Source: Acetoanaerobium sticklandii
GTDB lineage: Bacteria; Bacillota; Clostridia; Peptostreptococcales; Filifactoraceae
Assembly: GCF_000196455.1 (NCBI RefSeq)
Contig: NC_014614.1
Span: 2,437,001 to 2,501,000 of the forward strand
DNA: 64,000 nt
Direction: 5' to 3'
This document shows, in pieces, positions 33,496 to 40,134 of the stretch. The notes under the pieces were generated by a model, which saw only the letters and a program-made list of their open reading frames with translations, made no database searches and was not told the DNA's origin. The translations under genes and the position numbers were made by a program. The number at the start of each line of letters is the position of its first letter. Positions within the stretch are counted from its first letter, which is position 1.

Positions 33496-34314
33496 CTATC
33501 TTAGTAATTGTAGTACTTGTTGTGGTAATTGGTTAGCTTGAGCAAGCATAGCTTGAGATGCTTGAGCAAGGATATTGCTCTTAGTAAATGAACTCATTTC
33601 TTTAGCCATATCTGTATCTCTAAGTCTAGATTCAGCTGCTTGTAAGTTCTCAGCAGAGTTATCTAAGTTTTTGATAGTATGCTCAAGTCTGTTTTGAATT
33701 GCTCCAAGTTTAGATCTTTGAGAAGAAACTTTTGTTATAGCGTCGTTAACTTGAGTAACAGTTTTTCCAGCTGTAGTAGCAGTTGTAACAGCTATAGATG
33801 CTGCTGTAACTCCTAGTGAAGCTGCTGTCATTGTTCCTATTTCAACGTCTATTGTTTGAGTATCATTAGCTCCGATGTGGAATTTCTTTCCTGTGAATGT
33901 TCCATCTAATAACTTTTGAGTATTGAATTCTGCTCTTCCAGAAATTGCTTCAATTTCAGCTGAAAGTTGGTCTAACTCATCTTTGATAGAAGTTCTATCT
34001 ATTGTAACGTTAGTATCATTCGCAGCCTGTACAGCAAGTTCTCTCATTCTTTGTAACATAGCATGTACTTCGTCAAGAGCTCCCTCAGCTGTTTGGATAA
34101 GAGAAATACCATCTTGAGCATTTTTAGATGCCATATTAAGACCTCTAATTTGGCCTCTCATTTTTTCAGAGATAGATAGTCCAGCTGCGTCATCTCCAGC
34201 ACGGTTAATCTTCATACCTGAAGAAAGTTTTTCGATTGATTTTCCCATTCCAGCAGAGTTAACTCCACCAGATCTGTGTGAATTCATAGCCATCATATTG
34301 TGATTAATTATCAT
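33496..34314 (-). CDS. fliC: Flagellin
   Basis: A short, 272-residue flagellin. Conserved N-terminal D0/D1 (MIINHNMMAMNSHR, KLSSGMKINRAGDDAAGL) and C-terminal D1/D0 helices (LGAIQNRLEHTIKNL, ending in NQLPQQVLQLLR) are joined by a small central part of about 60 residues (about 140-200) rich in Thr, Ser and Ala. That surface-exposed segment is where glycans would attach. Export uses FliS. Expression appears to use a sigma-D promoter and a long structured leader, with CsrA and FliW encoded directly upstream. The symbol hag is used for the same gene in Bacillus. Confidence 0.97.
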   Translation of the reverse strand: MIINHNMMAMNSHRSGGVNSAGMGKSIEKLSSGMKINRAGDDAAGLSISEKMRGQIRGLNMASKNAQDGISLIQTAEGALDEVHAMLQRMRELAVQAANDTNVTIDRTSIKDELDQLSAEIEAISGRAEFNTQKLLDGTFTGKKFHIGANDTQTIDVEIGTMTAASLGVTAASIAVTTATTAGKTVTQVNDAITKVSSQRSKLGAIQNRLEHTIKNLDNSAENLQAAESRLRDTDMAKEMSSFTKSNILAQASQAMLAQANQLPQQVLQLLR

Positions 34315-34424
34315 TTTATATTCCTCCTTGAAATTTTGTTAATCGGCATCCATGCCTGATTAAGTTATATTGGTTAATTGGATTATGTGATATATCCTTC
34401 GGCCGTTTAGGATTATCACTTACA
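34315..34424 (-). promoter_or_regulatory. Structured flagellin leader with candidate CsrA sites
   Basis: About 110 nt separate the predicted transcript start from the flagellin ATG. The 5' end can form a stem of 11 pairs (GTGATAATCCT with AGGATaTATCAC, 34387-34419; one bulged A). Nearer the gene, GGC-ATGGAT-GCC (34345-34356) places an AUGGA in a hairpin loop, the classical CsrA site, and the ribosome binding site AAGGAGGA holds another GGA. This matches the two-site arrangement known for Bacillus hag, where CsrA blocks translation and FliW relieves it. A GCCGATTA at 34340-34347 also resembles a sigma-D -10, but no -35 fits. Confidence 0.65.
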
Positions 34425-34430
34425 TTCTAT

Positions 34431-34457
34431 ATATCGAAGTAAATTTTGATTACTTTA
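34431..34457 (-). promoter_or_regulatory. Sigma-D/sigma-28-type promoter of flagellin
   Basis: The minus strand has TAAA (34457-34454), exactly 15 bases, then TTCGATAT (34438-34431), close to the consensus TAAA-N15-GCCGATAA. It lies between csrA and flagellin. Confidence 0.7.
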
Positions 34458-34486
34458 TAGTTTTTTTGAAAAAAAATTATAAATTT

Positions 34487-34720
34487 TTATTTTTTATTTT
34501 TTAGCATTTTTGTAAGTGCTGATTTATCAATGTTTCTACTCTCGGCTGCAGTTTTATTCTCTGATTTTGTTTCGTCTAGTACTTCTTTTCTTATTATGCT
34601 TACTTCCTTAGGGGCGTCTATTCCTATTTTTATTCTGCCTTCTTCTACTTCTATTATTTTTATTTCAATATTATCTGCTACTATTATACTTTCTCCTGCT
34701 TTTCTTTTTAGTACTAGCAT
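34487..34720 (-). CDS. csrA: Carbon storage regulator / translational repressor CsrA
   Basis: A 77-residue RNA-binding protein with the canonical start MLVLKRKAGESIIVADNIEIKI cut here to its key points: Arg6 in the LKRKAGE stretch, IKIGIDAPKEVSIIRKE and a charged tail longer than in E. coli, as in other Firmicutes. It binds GGA-containing hairpins; here its obvious target is the flagellin leader directly downstream. It starts 2 bases after the fliW stop, so the antagonist and the regulator are made together. Confidence 0.97.
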   Translation of the reverse strand: MLVLKRKAGESIIVADNIEIKIIEVEEGRIKIGIDAPKEVSIIRKEVLDETKSENKTAAESRNIDKSALTKMLKNKK

Positions 34721-34722
34721 CT

Positions 34723-35148
34723 TTACACCCCCGCCTTATCATAGAATTCATATCTTATAGGATAGGAGTCATCAAGAATTATTTGTATGGCTTTTTTTAG
34801 TTTTGCATTTATAACTATTGGAGCTTGTAGGTTGGTTCTTATTTTAGTTATGTCTTCTGGAATTATTACTACAGTTCTAATCATCACATCTTCTTTACTT
34901 TTTATATCTAACTGCTCCATTATTTTTTCAGGAAGTTCAAAGCTGTAATTGTTATCCGCTACAAATGGGTCCATAATAGCAAATGAAGTTGTGTCTTCTA
35001 CGCTCTGAAGCCACTCTATGAATATATCGCTGTCTTTTATTATTACAAATTTTTTTAGTTCTTCAAATCCAAGCATGCCTTTTTCAAATTCTAATATTTC
35101 ATTTTCATCTACTTCTAGTTCTCCAAAATAGTTCGTATTTATTTTCAC
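34723..35148 (-). CDS. fliW: Flagellar assembly factor FliW (CsrA antagonist)
   Basis: FliW binds either flagellin or CsrA; when flagellin is secreted, freed FliW titrates CsrA and flagellin translation resumes. The 141-residue protein shows FEKGMLGFEELKKFVI, AIMDPFVADNNY and NLQAPIVINAKLKKAIQIIL, all typical. I use the GTG at 35146-35148 because GGGAG lies eight bases before it; another GTG three codons upstream is too close to the ribosome binding site. It pairs with csrA in an operon separated from flgL by a terminator. Confidence 0.95.
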   Translation of the reverse strand: MKINTNYFGELEVDENEILEFEKGMLGFEELKKFVIIKDSDIFIEWLQSVEDTTSFAIMDPFVADNNYSFELPEKIMEQLDIKSKEDVMIRTVVIIPEDITKIRTNLQAPIVINAKLKKAIQIILDDSYPIRYEFYDKAGV

Positions 35149-35208
35149 TATTTTCACTCCCTTTTGTCTATATAGACGGTTTACTTAATTCGATTATAAT
35201 ATAAAAGT

Positions 35209-35243
35209 TAAAAAAAGAGCTACATTTTTGCAAATATAGCTCT
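35209..35243 (-). terminator. Terminator after flgK-flgL
   Basis: The minus strand has AGAGCTA, a 13-base loop, TAGCTCT and a run of T, 13 bases after the flgL stop. fliW-csrA therefore probably uses its own promoter; a TATAAT follows at about 35193-35198, then a palindrome GTCTATATAGAC at 35166-35177. Confidence 0.85.
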
Positions 35244-35256
35244 GATTAGTTATTTA

Positions 35257-36171
35257 TTATCTTAAGAAATCTACAAGTGTAGGCTGAATGATTCTAGCTG
35301 TAACTGACAAAGACGCTTTATAAACGGCTTCAGCTGTAATTAATTGAATCTGAGTTTCTGCTACATCTGTATCCTTAGTCTTTGAAAGTAATTCCTTAAG
35401 GTTTATGCTTACATCTGTCATTCTTTCGCTCATTATGTCTATCATATTAACTTTAGCTCCTACTTCTCCTCTAACTTGAAGAAGTGTCTTAAGCTGATTA
35501 TCCATATCTGCAAGTGATGCAGATGCATCCTCATGATTTGCAGTGCCTAATGCCGTAAGTAATTTATCAATATCATCAAAAAGTTTAGGTTTTCCTCCTA
35601 CAAGCGGTCCGTAAATCCTGTCGCCAGTAATATTAACACTAATCTGCTGTGAATCCCCTACTTTATATTCAATTAATTCAGAAGGAAGCGTTGCTAGAAC
35701 TAAGCCGTCTGCAGTATTGTAGTTCCCAGAGGAATCTAATAATTTAATGTCCGTTTTAAATCCTGTAAAAATTTGTCTTCCCATATAGGTATCATTACCA
35801 ACTTGAATTAAGTGATTTTTTAACTCTTTTATCTCTTGAGCCACTTTTTGAGTGTCTTCCTCTTTTAATATTCCATTTGCACCTTGAACTCCAAGTTCTC
35901 TAATTCTCTGATACACGGAAGTTATTTCATTCATAGCGGTTTCAGTTTTTTCAAGCCATGACTTTGCCGCTTGGATATTTTCTTTATATTCAAGGCTCAT
36001 GTTTATATCGGATTCTAATCTAAGTGTTCTAGCTACTCTTATAGGGTCATCTGATGGTCTGTGAAGGTTTGTTAATGATGACAAATCATGATTCCACTTA
36101 CTCATTTTGCTTAGGTTAGTATTTTGATCTCGCATAGTTCTCATAATCATCATCGAGTTTGTTATTCTCAT
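35257..36171 (-). CDS. flgL: Hook-filament junction protein FlgL (HAP3)
   Basis: A 304-residue flagellin-like protein with a conserved N-terminus (MRITNSMMIMRTMRDQNTNL, LHRPSDDPIRVARTLRLES) and a C-terminal helix ending in ARIIQPTLVDFLR. It forms the junction between hook and filament with FlgK. The ATG follows AGAGGTGAAAT, 22 bases after the flgK stop, so the two genes are cotranscribed and end at the terminator near 35.2 kb. Confidence 0.95.
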   Translation of the reverse strand: MRITNSMMIMRTMRDQNTNLSKMSKWNHDLSSLTNLHRPSDDPIRVARTLRLESDINMSLEYKENIQAAKSWLEKTETAMNEITSVYQRIRELGVQGANGILKEEDTQKVAQEIKELKNHLIQVGNDTYMGRQIFTGFKTDIKLLDSSGNYNTADGLVLATLPSELIEYKVGDSQQISVNITGDRIYGPLVGGKPKLFDDIDKLLTALGTANHEDASASLADMDNQLKTLLQVRGEVGAKVNMIDIMSERMTDVSINLKELLSKTKDTDVAETQIQLITAEAVYKASLSVTARIIQPTLVDFLR

Positions 36172-36193
36172 ATTTCACCTCTTATTTATTAGG

Positions 36194-37750
36194 TTATAGG
36201 CCTACTCTACCCATTCTATTTATTATTACATCTATCATTTCATCTACTGTCGTTATCATACGCGCAGCTGCATTATACGCATGCTGAAATTTAATCATAT
36301 TTGACATTTCTTCATCTTGGCTTACTCCAGAAACTGACAATCTGAATGAATCCACTTCTTCAGTTAAGTATTGCTGATTATTAAACATACGCTTAGCTTC
36401 TTGAGCATCAACTCCTAATGAGGCTATCATAGTTTTAAGTACGTCTTCTGGCGTTCCCTCTCCTAAAACGATTTGAGCTCCTGAAGTGTCATAAGTAAGC
36501 CTAATCTCAAAATCTTTTTTGCTTCTTAAATTAAGCATAGCAATAGCATTTTTATTATTGTCAGGTGCACCGTCTCCTAATCCAAGCGAGAGCTTCGTTG
36601 GGTCATCAAGCAAAGCTTGGTTAACTTTAAGTTCTGATGCACTTATAAAATTAGTTGAACCATTTTTAGTTGTAAAAAGAGGTAGTCCTGAAGCTGCTGC
36701 TCCATTTAAAGAATATCCATCGTCATGAATATCATTTAAAGCCTGAGCAAAGGTATTGGCAAATTCGCTTAAAAATCTAACGTAATACGGTGCCCCTTTA
36801 GTTTCGTCTTTATATCCATCTCTTTGTTGTAGTTGTCCACCTATTGCACCACCAAGTTTTTCTTGAACTAGTGTTGATCCTGATGCCCATTTTATATTGC
36901 TTACTTTTATATTTTCTAAGTCTTTCCTAGAGGATACAGGCTGAATATCTTGTCCATCTGTAAACATAGGATGGTCCATCCCAGTTTCTAGTTCTAGCAC
37001 ATTAGTATCTACATGATTAACTAGTGGTGTTCCTTGAATCAATATTGTAAGTGTAGATGATTTCCCGTTATTTATAGGAACATTTTTCACTTCTAAATCT
37101 ACTAATTTTGATAAGTCATCAACAAGTAAATTTCTAGCATCTCTTAAGTCATTAGCTCTACTTCCGTCTAGTTCTGATTCAAGTATTTGTCTATTTAGCT
37201 TTGCAATTTGAGTTGCCATCGAGTTGATAGCTCGTACAGAAGCCTCAACTTCTTCGTTTGAATCTACAACCATTTTCTCAAATCTAGAATACATATCATT
37301 AAAATTTTGAGCTAATCCAATTGCTTTTTGTAAGAACACAGATCTATTTGTAGGATTTGACGGATCCTTTGTAAGGGAATTTATTCCTTCAAAAAAGCCA
37401 TCTACAACTTTCCTTATTCCAGTTTCGCTAGGTTCATTAAATATTGACTCTACTTGAGTAAGAGAGTTATATTTTTCTTCCCATTCCCCTAATGTGTTAA
37501 CTTCTTGTCTATATTTAATGTCAAGCATCTCATCTCTTACTTGAGAGATGAATTGCATTTTTACTCCTAACCCTAGCTGGCCTTGGCCACCTTGAATGTT
37601 CATTGGATCTTGAGCAGACTGGTTAAGTCTTTGGCGCGTATATCCTCTAGTGTTGGTATTTGATATATTATGTCCTGTTATATCTAGAGCCCTTTGCGCT
37701 GCAAAAAGTCCCGAGCTCGCTATACTAAGTCCTGCAAATGTAGATCTCAT
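36194..37750 (-). CDS. flgK: Hook-filament junction protein FlgK (HAP1)
   Basis: A 518-residue protein with the rod/hook-family start (FAGLSIASSGLFAAQRALDITGHNISNTNT), long D1 helices, a variable middle and the C-terminal YNAAARMITTVDEMIDVIINRMG. It sits between hook and filament. AGGTGAGATA precedes the ATG. A sigma-D-type promoter lies about 60 bases upstream and a terminator separates it from flgN. Confidence 0.96.
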   Translation of the reverse strand: MRSTFAGLSIASSGLFAAQRALDITGHNISNTNTRGYTRQRLNQSAQDPMNIQGGQGQLGLGVKMQFISQVRDEMLDIKYRQEVNTLGEWEEKYNSLTQVESIFNEPSETGIRKVVDGFFEGINSLTKDPSNPTNRSVFLQKAIGLAQNFNDMYSRFEKMVVDSNEEVEASVRAINSMATQIAKLNRQILESELDGSRANDLRDARNLLVDDLSKLVDLEVKNVPINNGKSSTLTILIQGTPLVNHVDTNVLELETGMDHPMFTDGQDIQPVSSRKDLENIKVSNIKWASGSTLVQEKLGGAIGGQLQQRDGYKDETKGAPYYVRFLSEFANTFAQALNDIHDDGYSLNGAAASGLPLFTTKNGSTNFISASELKVNQALLDDPTKLSLGLGDGAPDNNKNAIAMLNLRSKKDFEIRLTYDTSGAQIVLGEGTPEDVLKTMIASLGVDAQEAKRMFNNQQYLTEEVDSFRLSVSGVSQDEEMSNMIKFQHAYNAAARMITTVDEMIDVIINRMGRVGL

Positions 37751-37807
37751 TATCTCACCTCATATATTTTAAGCCTTATTCGCTTAGATTTCCTAAATAC
37801 AATATAT

Positions 37808-37835
37808 GTATCGGTTTCATCATATAAATATTTTA
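37808..37835 (-). promoter_or_regulatory. Sigma-D/sigma-28-type promoter of flgK-flgL
   Basis: The minus strand has TAAA, 16 bases, then ACCGATAC, similar to TAAA-N15-GCCGATAA. It is placed about 60 bases before flgK and after the flgN terminator. Confidence 0.6.
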
Positions 37836-37936
37836 TAGGTATATTTCTCTATAAATTGTTTTTGGTTTATATGCTCCGATTCATTATACCGATTATGTAT
37901 TTTATTGATTGTTTATATTTCCTTGGATTTTTCCAA

Positions 37937-37962
37937 TAAAAAAACGGAGATTTCTCTCCGTC
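37937..37962 (-). terminator. Terminator after flgM-flgN
   Basis: The minus strand has ACGGAGA, loop GAAA, TCTCCGT and seven T, 38 bases beyond the flgN stop. It makes flgK-flgL a separate unit. Confidence 0.9.
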
Positions 37963-37999
37963 ATGGAAAATCAAAAGCATTTTAGGAATCCTTCCTAAA

Positions 38000-38494
38000 T
38001 TAAAATTTATCCTCAAATAATTTTTTGTCTAATCTTTGAGCTTCAGCAGCATAATTCCCTTTACTTTTTTTATACGTAGTAGGAGAATCATCTGATAGCA
38101 AAACATTTTTAGTGAATTCTATTTGATCTAGTACAAATCCTATGATTTTATCATTTAAATTATTGATAAGTTCTAGCTCTTCTAATACTGTTTTTAGCTG
38201 CTCCCCCGTCATCTGAATTTCTCTAGCTAACTCTGGCGCATCTTTTAAAGACATTTCTACTAGATTTTCAAGTCTATCTTTTCCCCAATTCAGCTTTGCA
38301 ACGAGCTTTCCTCGCTTTTTTTCAGCATCTATTACAGCTCTCACAAGTCTTTCCTCTTGCTGAGAAAGAGCCATAAGTCTAGATGTTTCGTTGTCTTTAA
38401 GTATTTGGGTTTTTTCTTTCGCCAAATCCAATAGTTCAATATTAAGCTGTAGCTGTAACTGTAATGTCTCAAGTATTTCTTGATAGGTAGTCAT
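38000..38494 (-). CDS. flgN: FlgN-type export chaperone for FlgK/FlgL
   Basis: A 164-residue, mainly helical protein with the FlgN pattern: LQLQLNIELLDLAKEKTQIL at the start, the segment LMALSQQEERLVRAVIDAEKKR, and a disordered basic tail (YKKSKGNYAAEAQRLDKKL). It keeps FlgK and FlgL unfolded for export. It follows flgM by 7 bases and precedes flgK, the standard Firmicutes order. Confidence 0.88.
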   Translation of the reverse strand: MTTYQEILETLQLQLQLNIELLDLAKEKTQILKDNETSRLMALSQQEERLVRAVIDAEKKRGKLVAKLNWGKDRLENLVEMSLKDAPELAREIQMTGEQLKTVLEELELINNLNDKIIGFVLDQIEFTKNVLLSDDSPTTYKKSKGNYAAEAQRLDKKLFEDKF

Positions 38495-38501
38495 ATTATC
38501 A

Positions 38502-38795
38502 TTATCCTATTTCACTTGTACTTATAGCACTGTAGATAGATTTTGCAAGCTTTGTTTTATCTATAGTGTAGGTTCCATTTTCAATGCTTTGCTTTATAGC
38601 AGATACTTTATCTGCTCTCACATCTGGAATTTGCTTTAGTTTTTCAATGGCTAGCTGGTAGTCTTTCCCTTGATTGGATATTTGTATATCAAATCCGGGA
38701 CTGCCAACTTCCCCAGACTTTTGGGTCTTACCTACTTTGTTTTTACCATATGCCTGGTATACGTTTTGCACGACTGTGCTGCTGTATATCTTCAT
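38502..38795 (-). CDS. flgM: Anti-sigma-28 factor FlgM
   Basis: A 97-residue protein, disordered at the N-terminus with a C-terminal sigma-binding region (VRADKVSAIKQSIENGTYTI ... LAKSIYSAI). It holds the flagellar sigma factor inactive until the hook is complete, when FlgM is secreted. AAGGAGGGCTGACA precedes the ATG. A sigma-D-like promoter about 45 bases upstream would give the usual negative feedback. The sigma gene itself is not in this window. Confidence 0.92.
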   Translation of the reverse strand: MKIYSSTVVQNVYQAYGKNKVGKTQKSGEVGSPGFDIQISNQGKDYQLAIEKLKQIPDVRADKVSAIKQSIENGTYTIDKTKLAKSIYSAISTSEIG

Positions 38796-38839
38796 TGTCA
38801 GCCCTCCTTGTTTTTAATTTGTATGACTTCACAATATAT

Positions 38840-38865
38840 ATATCGTAAGAATTAACAAAGTCTTA
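38840..38865 (-). promoter_or_regulatory. Possible sigma-D/sigma-28-type promoter of flgM-flgN
   Basis: The minus strand has TAAG, 14 bases, then TACGATAT, a weaker match to TAAA-N15-GCCGATAA, in the gap between the yvyF-like gene and flgM. Confidence 0.5.
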
Positions 38866-38911
38866 ATAGGAGTTTAAGTTAAAGTTTCTTTACAATTTCA
38901 GTATAGTTATT

Positions 38912-39334
38912 TTAATGTCTTTGTTTTATATGGAAGTTTGCTCCCTTATTTTTTGTTTCCTTTTTCTCCGGAGCTTTATCTTCTGGTTTCAGATTTTTTG
39001 CCGCTCCCATCAAATCTTTCGCAAGTTCGTTTTTACATCCATCACAAATTTTACCAGATTTTATACTAACTCCACATCTTTCACAGTTCAGCAGTCCATT
39101 ATTTTCATCTATTATCTCTATTCTTTCATCTTTAAGTAGCTTTAAAATTATTCTTTCCGCAACTCCTGTCTCTTCTGAGACTTCTGTGACACTTGCTCCT
39201 GGATTATCGTATAAATAATCTCTTACTTTTTTGAAATCACTTTCAATATTTTCAGCTGAGCATTTAGTACATAGAGTTTCTGATGACATAGCTCCAAATT
39301 TTCTCCCACATTTTTCACAATTTTTAAGTTCCAT
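38912..39334 (-). CDS. YvyF-like (TIGR03826-type) flagellar operon protein
   Basis: A 140-residue protein with two zinc-ribbon-like Cys clusters (CEKCGRKFG...CTKC near residues 6-28; CERCGVSIKSGKICDGC near 84-100) around a helix-turn-helix (VRDYLYDNPGASVTEVSEET, then IILKLLKDERIEI). Genes of this kind lie between comF and flgM in Firmicutes, and a regulatory role is assumed. A related HTH without the zinc parts is at 16711-17013. GAAAGGAAG precedes the ATG. Confidence 0.88.
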   Translation of the reverse strand: MELKNCEKCGRKFGAMSSETLCTKCSAENIESDFKKVRDYLYDNPGASVTEVSEETGVAERIILKLLKDERIEIIDENNGLLNCERCGVSIKSGKICDGCKNELAKDLMGAAKNLKPEDKAPEKKETKNKGANFHIKQRH

Positions 39335-39438
39335 ATTTATCTTCCTTTCAGGTTTTCGATTTTTATTTTATTAATTTCAATACTATATTTGATTCAGATT
39401 CTAAATATCAGAATCACTAGATTCAAAATATATTTTTT

Positions 39439-40134
39439 CTATTTTTTAGCTGTTGCTAATACCAAAAGGTAAATCTTGCACTCAGGATAAGTCTCTTTTA
39501 GAGCTCTTGCTACTTCCACTGCTGTAGTTCCTGTAGTTAAGATATCGTCAATTAATAAAATACTTTTATAGTCTAAGTTTAACGTTTTCTCATCGATTTG
39601 AAAAGCTCCATTTATTTCCAGAAATCTCTCAAGTGGATTTAAGCTTGCTAGGGGCTTTGTTTCTTTTATTTTTATAAGAGGCTTGATGTATGGTAGATGT
39701 AGTTTTTTTGAAAGCTGACTAGCAAGAAGCTCTGTATGATTATAGCCTCTTTTTTGAATTCTTTTCTTGGTGGATGGTATAGTAGTTATGTAGTCCATCT
39801 CTAGCTTTAGAGATTTATATTTGTCCTTAAGAATATCTGAGAATTCATTAGCTAGATAGGTTTTACTGCTGTATTTAAAACCGTGAATCATTGTCTCCAT
39901 TACACCATCATATACTGTACATGCATAGGTTCTATCTATAGGTGACTTCAGCTTCGTCTCTTCTGCGCATGCTTCACAAAAATCCTCATCACATGCAGCT
40001 CCACACGACATACAGTTTATATCTAAAAAATCTATTTTATAAAAACACGCTCTGCAAAGCGAGTATATGTTTGTCTTTGGGATTATGCTGTTACACCCGA
40101 TGCATTTAATATTAGAAGGGTACAGTAGCTCCAT
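39439..40134 (-). CDS. comFC: ComFC-type phosphoribosyltransferase-fold protein
   Basis: A 231-residue protein with an N-terminal zinc ribbon (CIGC...CRAC, CMSCGAAC...CEAC) and a C-terminal PRTase fold with the PRPP-binding SILLIDDILTTGTTAVEVA. ComFC/GntX proteins take part in natural transformation, probably at the single-stranded DNA stage. It overlaps the recD2 end by 23 bases; GGAGGAGAATA precedes the ATG. The recD2-comFC-yvyF-flgM order is common in clostridia. No comFA helicase is seen, so competence itself is not implied. Confidence 0.93.
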   Translation of the reverse strand: MELLYPSNIKCIGCNSIIPKTNIYSLCRACFYKIDFLDINCMSCGAACDEDFCEACAEETKLKSPIDRTYACTVYDGVMETMIHGFKYSSKTYLANEFSDILKDKYKSLKLEMDYITTIPSTKKRIQKRGYNHTELLASQLSKKLHLPYIKPLIKIKETKPLASLNPLERFLEINGAFQIDEKTLNLDYKSILLIDDILTTGTTAVEVARALKETYPECKIYLLVLATAKK

